DNA of 64,000 bases from Calditrichia bacterium (GTDB lineage Bacteria; Calditrichota; Calditrichia; RBG-13-44-9; J075). Of the stretch, positions 1 to 8,584 are shown piece by piece; within the stretch, counting starts at the first letter, position 1; each line of letters begins with the position of its first letter. Location: NCBI GenBank assembly GCA_020635015.1, contig JACKAP010000003.1, forward strand, positions 592,486-656,485. Reading direction: 5' to 3'. The position numbers and the translations under genes are program-made. The notes under the pieces are model-generated. The model did not search any database and had not been told where the DNA came from. It saw only the letters and a program-made list of their open reading frames with translations.

Positions 1-2185
1 AGACGGTGTGGTATCCGGCCGGCTTCATTTCATTGACCAGAGTGGCCACCGGCTGACCGAGCATGTTGAATACTTCTACCCGCACCGGCAGCGCTTCCGG
101 CAGGGCAAAGCGGATGAAGGTGACCGGATTGAAGGGGTTGGGATAATTCTGCTCCAGCACGAATTCTGACGGCAGGGGGCCAGGCTGATCATCCAGACTG
201 TTGATCAGCGGCACGATCAGCGCAAAGGTATCGGCACTGGCCACCATCAGGCTACCGTCACCGGTGTTCACCATCCAGTGGTAGGTCGTGTTGATTTGCC
301 AGAACGCGCTGCCGTCGAAGGTAAAGCTGGTGTCGCTGAGCCCGGCGACCGTGGTATCCTGGAACTCGCTGACCACCCGCCATTCGTAGCTCAGCATGTC
401 ACCGTCGACGTCTACGCCGGCTTGCCAGCGAAACTCGAGCGGCAGGGTGGGATCATCCAGCATAAAACCATCTACCGGCGCCAGCAGCATGGCCGGCGTG
501 GGGGCATCGTTCACATTCTCCACGGTTACGGTCAGGGTGTCGGAGACATTCGCCATCCCATCATCGGCCGTCACAACCACCTCCACATCGCCGAAGAAAT
601 CCGGATCTGGGGTCACTCGCAGCGCATCTCCTGTAGCAGCGGCGCTCAGACCGGCCCCGGCAACTGCGCTGAAAGTCAGCACATCATTGTCGACATCGCT
701 GAACACCGTATAAAGATCGGCTACCAGCACATTCTCCCCGCTGTCTTCCAAAATCGAAGCATCGGCGATCGGGTTGGCGAGCAAAGGCGGATCGTTGGCC
801 GGCAGCACCGTCACCGAAATGGTATCGGTATCGGCGGCACTGCCCGGATCGGTGGCGGTAAAGACCACCGTAAACAGCCCGGAAGAATCGGCGGTGCTGC
901 TGAAGTTGGCCACATGGGTCAGGGGATCGATGGTGATGATCAGGTCGTCTACATCCACCTCGATGCCCGAGGCGCCTCCCCCAAACTGCTGCGGCACGGA
1001 TGCGGCGATCACCTCGGCGCCGAAGCCGATCTCGGCGGCACTGTTGTCCACATCGTTAACGAAGGCATCCAGATCGAGGTCGAACTGCTCGTCTTCATCG
1101 AAGGTCACATCGGGAATCCCAGCCAGCACCGGAGGGTCGTTGACCGGGTTTACCGTCACCAGGAAAGTGTCGGAGACCGTAAACTCGCCGTCCCCGGCGC
1201 TGGCAATAACTTCGCTCTGGCCAAAGAAATCCGGCACTGAAGCCAGCTCCAGATTGCTGCCATTGAGGCTGGGAACGGTATTGCCGTCGCTGGAGACGCT
1301 GTAGTTCAGCACCGGCGTATCGGGATCGCTGAACACCGTGGTCAGGTCGGCCACGGTATAGGCGCTAAAATCCTCGTCCCGGGTCTGGTTGGCAACCGGA
1401 GCTGCAACGAACGGCGGCTGGTTGGGTATCACCTCCGGAAAAGCGATCACCTCCCCTCCGGGCAGCGCAGCAAAGAGCCCGGCGGCGGCGCCGTTCTGAT
1501 TGACGGCAGGATCGAGGAAGCCGGAGTAGAAGAAGATCATGGCGCTGTCGGCATAAGCGGCAAAATCCACATCATAGGCAGCGATGATCTGTCCGGCCTG
1601 GTTTTTGATATCGAAAATATACTGGCCCGGTGTCATCGTGTTGTAGGCGGACAGATCCCGGTAAACCGCATTATCCACCAGGGTTGCGCCATTACGGACG
1701 GCAAGATCGACCGTCGGCGCATCGGTTACGCCATGATAGAAGCTGAACTGCACGCTGCCCGGCACGGTGGACGCCTCCCGGGCGGCATTGGTCAGCGTAA
1801 AGTTCAACCGCGTGCCCCGCCCATCGGGATTCGGCGCATACAACGAAGGATCCTGCACCCCGCTGAATAGCGCCGCATAGGTGAGGCCGGCCTGCAGGGT
1901 AGCGCCGAAGCTCCGAACTGTATCATTGATAGAAGTGCTGTTGCCCGGGGCAATTCCCAGCTTAAGCGGAATGCCGACAAACGGGATGGTGGTCATCGGA
2001 TAGGCGGTGCGGAAACCGGCATCTTCCAGTTTGATGGTGATGATGCTGGCCTGGATATACACATCCACCACGTTCAGCCCCGGATCGGAAATACAGTGCA
2101 CCGCCTGCAGCCGCTGGGCCTGGAGGGTGCTGAGGGACAATAAGAGGAATATCGCGGATATAAAGATCGTTAACTTTTTAATCAT
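1..2185 (-). CDS. Secreted multidomain Ig/cadherin-like protein with type A (T9SS) sorting tail, C-terminus cut by window edge
   Basis: This frame is open from an ATG at 2185 to the window edge, about 728 residues. A GGAG stands 6 nt upstream of the ATG. Residues 1-24 are a signal peptide (MIKKLTIFISAIFLLL, then an AQ cleavage context). Residues about 125-255 resemble a DUF4397 domain (FYHGVTDAPTVD). Then follow at least three cadherin-like or Ig-like repeats with DED/NDPP motifs (VNPVNDPPVL, VLPANDPPLL, VENVNDAPTP), and an FN3-like stretch. The end has the NYPNPFNPVTFIRFALP signature of FlgD-like type A sorting domains. It is probably exported by type IX secretion and surface-attached or released. 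The DUF4397 and repeat family names come from motif recognition only. Confidence 0.85.
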   Translation of the reverse strand, partial: MIKKLTIFISAIFLLLSLSTLQAQRLQAVHCISDPGLNVVDVYIQASIITIKLEDAGFRTAYPMTTIPFVGIPLKLGIAPGNSTSINDTVRSFGATLQAGLTYAALFSGVQDPSLYAPNPDGRGTRLNFTLTNAAREASTVPGSVQFSFYHGVTDAPTVDLAVRNGATLVDNAVYRDLSAYNTMTPGQYIFDIKNQAGQIIAAYDVDFAAYADSAMIFFYSGFLDPAVNQNGAAAGLFAALPGGEVIAFPEVIPNQPPFVAAPVANQTRDEDFSAYTVADLTTVFSDPDTPVLNYSVSSDGNTVPSLNGSNLELASVPDFFGQSEVIASAGDGEFTVSDTFLVTVNPVNDPPVLAGIPDVTFDEDEQFDLDLDAFVNDVDNSAAEIGFGAEVIAASVPQQFGGGASGIEVDVDDLIITIDPLTHVANFSSTADSSGLFTVVFTATDPGSAADTDTISVTVLPANDPPLLANPIADASILEDSGENVLVADLYTVFSDVDNDVLTFSAVAGAGLSAAATGDALRVTPDPDFFGDVEVVVTADDGMANVSDTLTVTVENVNDAPTPAMLLAPVDGFMLDDPTLPLEFRWQAGVDVDGDMLSYEWRVVSEFQDTTVAGLSDTSFTFDGSAFWQINTTYHWMVNTGDGSLMVASADTFALIVPLINSLDDQPGPLPSEFVLEQNYPNPFNPVTFIRFALPEALPVRVEVFNMLGQPVATLVNEMKPAGYHTV

Positions 2186-2249
2186 AATGTTCTCCGGTTG
2201 GTAGAGAATTGATATGCCAGTCGACTTTACAAATCTTTTAGAAACCTTA

Positions 2250-2334
2250 GCCACAGAGCCACAGAGAGCACAGAGGGACAAAACTGAAAACAGACAATTG
2301 ACGACCATCTCTGTGTGCTCTGTGGCTCTGTGGC
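2250..2334. repeat. Inverted repeat, CACAGAG family (copy 1)
   Basis: The left arm 2250-2275 (GCCACAGAGCCACAGAGAGC and on) pairs with the right arm 2309-2334 over 26 bp with about two mismatches. The 33-nt loop contains ACTGAAAACAGACAATTGAC, which resembles the separate CTGA-heptamer family. It lies between the sorting-tail gene and the hybrid kinase. Related copies are at 25101-25181 and 53008-53076. Confidence 0.85.
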
Positions 2335-2412
2335 AAAAGAATCAGACTGAACATCTGTTGATAGAACAATATATAAAGATAAATTCCAACAAGATATGAA
2401 AAAACGCACAAA

Positions 2413-5400
2413 TCACTTGCTGTCCATCGTTTCGATCCCCTGCCAGTCGGTCGGCACTCCCTGCACCACGAACTGGGCGGAATTTTCCAGGTAAAGCACT
2501 GCGGTGCGGTCAGAGGGATTGACATCCAGCACCTTCTTGAAGGCCACCACCGCATCGGCGAACTGACGATTGAAATAGTGTTTCAGCCCCAGTTCAAAAT
2601 TGTCGCGGGTTTGGGTCTTCAGTTCCAGCAGCCGCTCCGGTTCGGCGTCGTAGATCTCGAAAATCGATACCGCCTGGTCCTTGCCCTTCACCTGCACTTT
2701 CCCCAGGAAGCGGTGCTGGTATTTTGCCGGATCGGCCAGGCCGTTGCGGGTGTCTTCGCTGATGATGATCGAGGCGCCGAATTTCTTGGTCAGCCCCTCC
2801 AGTCGCGAGGCCAGGTTGACCGCATCGGAAATGACGGTGCCGTCCATGCGCGATTCGTCGCCGATAGTGCCGAGCATCAGGGTGCCGGTATGCAAGCCGA
2901 TGCTGATCTGGATCGGCACCTCCCCGCGCTTGCGGCGCAGGTCGTTATAATCGCGCAACTGCCGGATGCTGTCGATCGCCGCCTGCACCGCATCTTCCGG
3001 CTGGCGGGGGAACATCGCCATGATCGCATCACCGATATACTTATCGATAAAACCGCGATAGTTGCGGATCGGGGGAATCACATAGCGCAGGTATTCGTTG
3101 AGGAAATCGAAATTCTCTTTCGGGGTCATTTTTTCCGATAGCGAGGTGAAGGAGCGGATGTCGGAGAAGAGCACCGTCATATCTCCCTGCACCTGATCAC
3201 CCAACCGCACATCGACGATCGACTCCCGTCCCAGGGTGCGCAGGAACTCGTGGGGCACAAAACGGGCGTAGGCCGCATTGATCATCTTCAGATTGAGGTG
3301 GGTGCGGATCCGCGCCAGCAATTCATTCTTGGAGAACGGCTTGGTGAGATAATCGTTGGCCCCGCAGGCCAGGCCTTCCAGTAGGTCGGAGACCTGGTTT
3401 TTGGCAGTAAGCATAATGATCGGCAGTTCGCTGGGCAGGTAGCGTTCGCGGATGCGGGTGCTGACCTCGTAGCCGGACATGCGCGGCATCATGATGTCGA
3501 GCAGTACCAGATCGATCTTGCTGCCATTCTGCAAAATCTTCAGGGCTTCCTCCCCGTTCAGCGCCTGGCTGATGGTGTAATTGTCGAAAGAAAGGTGGTT
3601 GGCCAGCACCTGCTGGTTCACCGGCTCGTCGTCTACCACCAGGATGCGGAAACTGCCGTCCCATTTATTCAACTCGCTGCCCGCCGCCAGTTCCGCCTCC
3701 TCGCCCTCTACCGCCCGGGCGATCTCCTCCGCCGCCATGCCGATATTCGCCTCCGGATCGGCAATGGGAATGGTGAAGGTAAAGGTGGTTCCAGCACCCA
3801 CTTCTGAGGCGACATGAATGGTGCCGCCATGCAACTCCAGCAGTTGCCTGGTGATGGCCAGCCCCAGACCGGTGCCCCCATACTCCCGGGCGTTGGAGGC
3901 ATCCACCTGCTCGAAGGATTTGAAAATATCGTGAATTTTCTCCTTGGCGATGCCGATACCGGTATCGGTGATGGAGACATCCACCATCCCGCTGTTCTCC
4001 ACCGCACTGACGGTAACCGATCCCGCTTCAGTGAACTTAATGGCATTGCCGATCAGGTTGTGCAGGATCTGCTGCAGGCGGTTTTCGTCCCCCTGCACCA
4101 GCGGAATATCGCGGGGGATTTCATTCGTCAACATCAGATCCTTATTCTCCAGCAGGGGCTGGTTCAGGCGAATCACAATATCGGTCAGGGCGCGAATGTC
4201 CACCGGTTTTTTCTGCAGACGCAGATCGTGAGTTTTCAGCCTGGAGAAGTCGAGAATATCGTTCACCAGGCTGGCGAGGCGCTTCCCGGAGGAGACGATC
4301 ATCGATAGGTTCCCCCGCATCTTCCGCGAGAGCTTTCCGGCAGCCCCTTCCAGCAAGGATTCGGTGATCCCGATGATGCCGTTCAGGGGAGTGCGCAATT
4401 CGTGAGAGGTATTGGCCAGGAATTCATCCTTCAGCTTGTCGATCCGGCGCAGTTCTTCCGCCACCCGGCGCTCCTGCTCAGTTTTGACCCGCTCCTTCTC
4501 CAACTCCTCCTGCGCCGCCTTCTCACGCAGGAAGTGGATCTGGTCGGCCAGCCCCAGGGCGAACAGGCTGGCCTGCAGAGCGGTGCCGATCTGCAGGCCA
4601 TACTGGGTGATGAAGCCGATCGGAAATATCTGCAATTCGGAAAAGATGAAGATAATCCCTCCGCCGACAAAGGCGATATTGGCCAGGGTGTAGAACAGGG
4701 CCGGGCGGTAGCCCCTCCGGTAACTCTCGATGCTGATCAGAAAAGCGATCACAAACACCACCAGGGTAAGGGGGATCAGCAGGCCCCAGGCATTAAGAGA
4801 CGAACCGGTCAACGCCCGAACAAAAGTAACCAGCATTATCAGCCCGATCAGCACCAGGAAGGCCCGGTCATACTTCTCATAAAGTGCAGAGGTGTTCAGA
4901 AAAGACCGGGTAAACAATATAAAAGCTGCGACCATCAGGGCAAAAAACACGATCTGGCTGATGCTGTTCCAGTAAGGCGAATTCGGCCAAAACAGTTCGT
5001 AGGCATATTGCTGTGAGATCATCCAGAACAGGCAGGCGGAGAGCAGATAGATCACAAAGAAGAGGTAACTTTTTTCCCGGATCGAGATAAACACATAGAG
5101 ATTATGGAGGATAATCACCAGCAGGATGCCCAGGAAAATCCCCTGCACATAACGCATGTTGCGGTCCCACTCCGCGAAATAAGCCGATTCGAAAATCGTC
5201 AAATCCAGCTTTGCAGGCGGAGCGCTCCGGTTTTTGAAATGCAGGTATACCGTCACCGCCTTGCTGGCCGGAGCGCGGATCTGCAGCAGGGTGCCCAGGT
5301 GATAGCTCTTCGGCACGTTCCATTCGGAGAACGGCACCCGCTGACCGGTCAGTTTCACTTCCCAGCGCCCCGTCTTGCCGGGGGTGAAACAGGCCACCGA

Positions 5401-5829
5401 ATCCCACTGGCTGGTCTGCAGCAGCCACTCGCTGTCATACCCCAGATCGTTGATCAGGGTAAAGCGGCCCCACAGGGAGCGGTCGGCATCACCGTAGCTG
5501 AGATTGGCTTCGTAGCGAGTGCTGAGTGAATCGGCGGCGGCATTTTGGATCGTATAACGGTCCTCACGGTCGATCAATATCTCGAGGTACGGCAGCAGAT
5601 CCTGCTGCGCTTTGACCCGGGAGAGGTACAGCACCGGGGTTTTGGCGGGCTGGGGCAGTTTGCGGCTTACCTGGACCGGGCGCATGGGGGGACCGGCGGC
5701 ATTCGCATGCCGAAGCACCTGCGCATCCAGCCCCCGCTGGCCAGGACAGAGCGCAAGGATAATAAACCATATAAGGGCAGATAACAGCACGGTACGGGAG
5801 GTTGAATCATTCAAGGGATGGCATCTCAT
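2413..5829 (-). CDS. 7TM-DISM hybrid histidine kinase / response regulator / adenylate cyclase
   Basis: An envelope-sensing signal protein of about 1138 residues. In order it has a signal or TM segment near residues 15-35, a 7TMR-DISM extracellular domain (about 50-190), seven TM helices (about 225-430), a coiled coil, HisKA with phospho-acceptor His (ANTSHELRTPLNG), HATPase (GGTGLGLAI), a REC domain (VVDDE, VLLDIMMPRMSG) and a class III cyclase (about 885-1060). The cyclase keeps its metal Asp residues (FSDIR, GDAIMAMF), a Lys in FIDKYIGD suited to ATP, and NLASR. One TPR-like motif ends the protein. The frame extends upstream to a TTG at 5865, but I prefer the ATG at 5829; neither has a strong Shine-Dalgarno. 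Output is presumably phosphorelay-controlled cAMP synthesis (inference). Confidence 0.9.
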   Translation of the reverse strand: MRCHPLNDSTSRTVLLSALIWFIILALCPGQRGLDAQVLRHANAAGPPMRPVQVSRKLPQPAKTPVLYLSRVKAQQDLLPYLEILIDREDRYTIQNAAADSLSTRYEANLSYGDADRSLWGRFTLINDLGYDSEWLLQTSQWDSVACFTPGKTGRWEVKLTGQRVPFSEWNVPKSYHLGTLLQIRAPASKAVTVYLHFKNRSAPPAKLDLTIFESAYFAEWDRNMRYVQGIFLGILLVIILHNLYVFISIREKSYLFFVIYLLSACLFWMISQQYAYELFWPNSPYWNSISQIVFFALMVAAFILFTRSFLNTSALYEKYDRAFLVLIGLIMLVTFVRALTGSSLNAWGLLIPLTLVVFVIAFLISIESYRRGYRPALFYTLANIAFVGGGIIFIFSELQIFPIGFITQYGLQIGTALQASLFALGLADQIHFLREKAAQEELEKERVKTEQERRVAEELRRIDKLKDEFLANTSHELRTPLNGIIGITESLLEGAAGKLSRKMRGNLSMIVSSGKRLASLVNDILDFSRLKTHDLRLQKKPVDIRALTDIVIRLNQPLLENKDLMLTNEIPRDIPLVQGDENRLQQILHNLIGNAIKFTEAGSVTVSAVENSGMVDVSITDTGIGIAKEKIHDIFKSFEQVDASNAREYGGTGLGLAITRQLLELHGGTIHVASEVGAGTTFTFTIPIADPEANIGMAAEEIARAVEGEEAELAAGSELNKWDGSFRILVVDDEPVNQQVLANHLSFDNYTISQALNGEEALKILQNGSKIDLVLLDIMMPRMSGYEVSTRIRERYLPSELPIIMLTAKNQVSDLLEGLACGANDYLTKPFSKNELLARIRTHLNLKMINAAYARFVPHEFLRTLGRESIVDVRLGDQVQGDMTVLFSDIRSFTSLSEKMTPKENFDFLNEYLRYVIPPIRNYRGFIDKYIGDAIMAMFPRQPEDAVQAAIDSIRQLRDYNDLRRKRGEVPIQISIGLHTGTLMLGTIGDESRMDGTVISDAVNLASRLEGLTKKFGASIIISEDTRNGLADPAKYQHRFLGKVQVKGKDQAVSIFEIYDAEPERLLELKTQTRDNFELGLKHYFNRQFADAVVAFKKVLDVNPSDRTAVLYLENSAQFVVQGVPTDWQGIETMDSK

Positions 5830-6074
5830 GCGTTTATGATCCGGGTTTATTGAGCAAAATACCAAAGCGCATTGTTTGAGAGTATATAAAATTCCCTTTA
5901 ATTAAACAAGCGGCTTCCGGCGTAATTGAAAAGTGATTGCCGCCTTGGATATTATGGCATAATTGAAGATATTCTGGCTGCCGCCGCCAGGCAGAAAACG
6001 ACGACCTGGCTGCAAATTTACGCATAAAAGCGCATGGAAATCCAACCAAATTATTTTGAGCGAAGGAGGCCGCC

Positions 6075-7184
6075 ATGTCAACCCGCACTGCCGCCGGCGC
6101 AAAGACCCTGCCGGGCCGCTATTATACCTCGGAAACCGTTTACCGCCGGGAAAGCGAACGGATCTTCGGTGAAAAATGGCTTTATGCCGGACGGGCCGGG
6201 CGTATTACCGCTCCCGGCGATTATTTTCTGTTTGAAAATGGCAACGAGAACCTGATCATCCTGCGCAATAGGCGGGGGCAGATCCGGGCCTTCCACAACC
6301 TCTGCCGTCACCGCGGCACCCGGCTATGCAAGGCCCCGGAAGGGCGCTTTTCCAGTTCGATCCAATGTCCTTACCATGCCTGGACCTACCGCCTGGACGG
6401 CGAATTGAGCGGGGCACCGAACATGCACGAGGTGGAGGGATTTGCCAAAAGCGACTATCCACTGCTGCCCGCCGCCTGCGCAGAATGGGAAGGGGGTATT
6501 TTCGTGAATTTTGGCGAGAATCCGGAACCATTCACGGAGGCCTACGCCGCAGTGCATGGCAAGTTCAGCATCTGGCATTTACCCGAACTCGAAGTGGCGC
6601 ACCGGATCGAATATACGGTGCGGGCCAACTGGAAGCTGATCATGCAAAATTATTCCGAATGCTACCACTGCCCCAGCCTCCATCCGGCGCTCAACCGCCT
6701 CACCCCCTACCGCAACAGCAGCAACGATCTGGAAGCGGGATTGATCCTGGGCGGGCCGATGCACCTCGCCCGGCCGGGGGGAAGTATGACCATGAGCGGC
6801 CTCACCTGCGCGCCGCCGCTGGGCGAGATTACCGGCGAGGCGCTTAATTCGATCTACTATTACGTGTTTTTCCCCAACTTCCTGCTCAGCCTGCATCCCG
6901 ACTACGTGCTGACCCACCGCCTCGACCGCCTGGCGGCGGACCGTACCCGGGTGATCTGCGAATGGCTCTTCCATCCCGACGCCATGGCTCGCCCGGAGTT
7001 TGACCCATCCGGCGCCATCGAATTCTGGAACATGACCAACCGCCAGGATTGGGAAGTGTGCGAACTCTCCCAGCAAGGTGTCGAATCCCGCGCCTACCGC
7101 CCCGGGCCGTATGCCGAGCTGGAAAGTATGATCGCGGCGTTTGACCGGACGTATTTGGAGGCGCTTGGGGAACTACAAGGATGA
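6075..7184 (+). CDS. Rieske non-heme iron oxygenase, alpha-subunit type
   Basis: 369 residues, a normal length for ring-hydroxylating or demethylating Rieske oxygenases. The [2Fe-2S] ligands are C77-x-H79 and C98-x2-H101 (CRHRGT, CPYHAW). The mononuclear iron site is H198 and H203 in ECYHCPSLHP, with an Asp or Glu expected near the C-terminus. An AAGGAGG-like site precedes the ATG. No beta subunit, ferredoxin or reductase gene is adjacent, so electrons must come from elsewhere. The substrate cannot be read from sequence; choline, betaine or carnitine-type and aromatic oxygenases share this layout. The TGA stop at 7182-7184 lies inside a GGATGAA heptamer pair that begins the following palindromic repeat. 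Confidence 0.88.
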   Translation: MSTRTAAGAKTLPGRYYTSETVYRRESERIFGEKWLYAGRAGRITAPGDYFLFENGNENLIILRNRRGQIRAFHNLCRHRGTRLCKAPEGRFSSSIQCPYHAWTYRLDGELSGAPNMHEVEGFAKSDYPLLPAACAEWEGGIFVNFGENPEPFTEAYAAVHGKFSIWHLPELEVAHRIEYTVRANWKLIMQNYSECYHCPSLHPALNRLTPYRNSSNDLEAGLILGGPMHLARPGGSMTMSGLTCAPPLGEITGEALNSIYYYVFFPNFLLSLHPDYVLTHRLDRLAADRTRVICEWLFHPDAMARPEFDPSGAIEFWNMTNRQDWEVCELSQQGVESRAYRPGPYAELESMIAAFDRTYLEALGELQG

Positions 7185-7185
7185 A

Positions 7186-7380
7186 GGATGAAGGGTGACG
7201 CCCATACTGAGCAGCGTGTAACATTTTATCGCATGGGGCAAAGGGCATGGTGCATGGCGCCGTAATGAACAAGCGCGGGTTCCGACACCCGCACTGTCAT
7301 GCCCCATGCCCCATGCCCTTTGCCCCATGCAAAAGTTCTCCGCATTACACGGTCCTCAGTATGGGCGTCACCCTTCATCC
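7186..7380. repeat. 195-nt imperfect palindrome, GCATGGGG family (copy 1)
   Basis: Outer arms 7186-7221 and 7345-7380 pair over 36 bp with two mismatches. Inner arms 7231-7257 and 7304-7330 are built from GCATGGGGCA-type units. A small central stem has GCGGGT pairing with ACCCGC around TTCCGAC. The outermost part is GGATGAAGGGTGACGCCC, so heptamer sequence is merged into the palindrome. Copy 2 at 24390-24555 shares the centre and the TACTGAG...GTGTAA ends. It sits between the convergent Rieske and beta-lactamase-like genes and encodes nothing plausible. Confidence 0.9.
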
Positions 7381-7396
7381 TTTTTCCTTTAACCTT

Positions 7397-8545
7397 TCAT
7401 TCAACAATCCCCCGTATCAAGGTATTGGGCACAAAGGCATCATCCCACATCCCGGGAACATCATTGCCGACGCGCACGATCACCAGTTCATAAGAAGGAA
7501 TGACATACACCCGCTGGATGTCGGCGCCGTCGAGGTAGAACATGTCGCGGGCAATGAACGGTTCGCTGCGGTGTTTCTTGCGCCGGCCGTCTTCCGAGTA
7601 GGCCAGCCAGACATGCAGCCCGTAATCCGGTTCAAACGGCGTGGGAGTGAGCATCTTTTGCAACCAGGATTCCGGGATCACCTGCTGCTCCCCTACCCTT
7701 CCCCGGTCAAGCATCATCTGCCCTAATCGGAGCCAATCGCGGGCGGTCGCGAAGAAGCAGCAGAAGGTTTTCGCCATGCCTCCTTCGCGGTCGAGCCAGT
7801 AGGCAGCGTCTCCGGCGCCGATCGGCTGCCAGATCTTGTGGGAGAGATATTCCGCAAAGGGCTGGCCGGTAGCCCGCTCCAGCAGGACCCCCAGCACCTG
7901 GGTATTGACGTTATTATAAAAGAAGCCTCCGCCCGGAGGCTGCACCTGCGGCACTTTCAGAGCGGTCGCCGCAGCGTCGGTACCGAGGTAGATCTGCACC
8001 AGATCGGAGAAAGGATCGTTCTGGTCGGCGTAGACACGCAGCCCGGAGGACATCTGCAGCATATCCTTGATCGTAATATCGGCGCGCGCATCGCCGGCCC
8101 ACTCCGGAATATATTTTGCCACCGGATCCGCTTCCGAGTCAATAAAGCCGTCTTCGATGGCCACTCCCACCAGCAGGGCAAGTACCGTCTTGGCCATCGA
8201 CATGGCGTTGGTGGTCGACTGCGCAGAATGACCCTCCCAGTATTTTTCCAGGGCAATACGGCCGCGATGCAGCACCAGCAGGGCGGCACTGTTGTTCTGC
8301 CCGGCGTATTCGACGATGGAATCCAGGGCGGCGGCGGTAAACCCGGCCTCCTCCCCGACGGCCACCGGTACCGGTGTTCCCGGCCGACCGGGTACAATCG
8401 CTTTCGGGGTATACCAGTCCACCGCAGTCACGGCCGTTTCGCCGGGATAGGTCAGCATCCGGGTCACAAACATCCAATTGAACAATACGGCCTGCAGTGC
8501 CAGCAGTACCAGTGCGAGGAAGATATATAGCAAAATTTTTTTCAT
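7397..8545 (-). CDS. Membrane-anchored serine hydrolase of the beta-lactamase (class C/PBP) family
   Basis: 382 residues starting with a hydrophobic N-terminal anchor (KKILLYIFLALVLLALQAV), so the domain is probably periplasmic. The Ser-x-x-Lys motif is SMAK, and YNN is the Tyr-x-Asn-like second motif. The family includes esterases, D-aminopeptidases and 6-aminohexanoate-dimer hydrolase-like enzymes as well as class C beta-lactamases; true beta-lactamase activity should not be assumed. Its ATG directly follows a five-unit heptamer array that fills the whole spacer after the upstream FAD oxidoreductase gene, with no clear Shine-Dalgarno. Confidence 0.85.
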   Translation of the reverse strand: MKKILLYIFLALVLLALQAVLFNWMFVTRMLTYPGETAVTAVDWYTPKAIVPGRPGTPVPVAVGEEAGFTAAALDSIVEYAGQNNSAALLVLHRGRIALEKYWEGHSAQSTTNAMSMAKTVLALLVGVAIEDGFIDSEADPVAKYIPEWAGDARADITIKDMLQMSSGLRVYADQNDPFSDLVQIYLGTDAAATALKVPQVQPPGGGFFYNNVNTQVLGVLLERATGQPFAEYLSHKIWQPIGAGDAAYWLDREGGMAKTFCCFFATARDWLRLGQMMLDRGRVGEQQVIPESWLQKMLTPTPFEPDYGLHVWLAYSEDGRRKKHRSEPFIARDMFYLDGADIQRVYVIPSYELVIVRVGNDVPGMWDDAFVPNTLIRGIVE

Positions 8546-8584
8546 GGTAGTTTTCAGTTTTCAGGTGTCAGGTGTCAGTTTTCA
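8546..8584 (-). repeat. CTGA heptamer array filling an intercistronic spacer
   Basis: Read on the minus strand: TGAAAAC, TGACACC, TGACACC, TGAAAAC, TGAAAAC, then TACC and the ATG of the downstream gene. The first TGA is the stop codon of the upstream gene (8584-8582). The spacer is therefore entirely repeat. Similar arrays stand before the starts at 11747 and 57943. Confidence 0.9.

Noticed and set aside
278..1304. Plus-strand frames opposite the secreted Ig-like protein
   Set aside because: The minus strand encodes a continuous signal peptide, repeats and sorting tail; the plus frames have no recognisable domain.
7397..8545. Antibiotic-resistance beta-lactamase
   Set aside because: SxxK and YxN fit the wider serine hydrolase family and the membrane anchor is unusual for class C beta-lactamases; resistance cannot be inferred.
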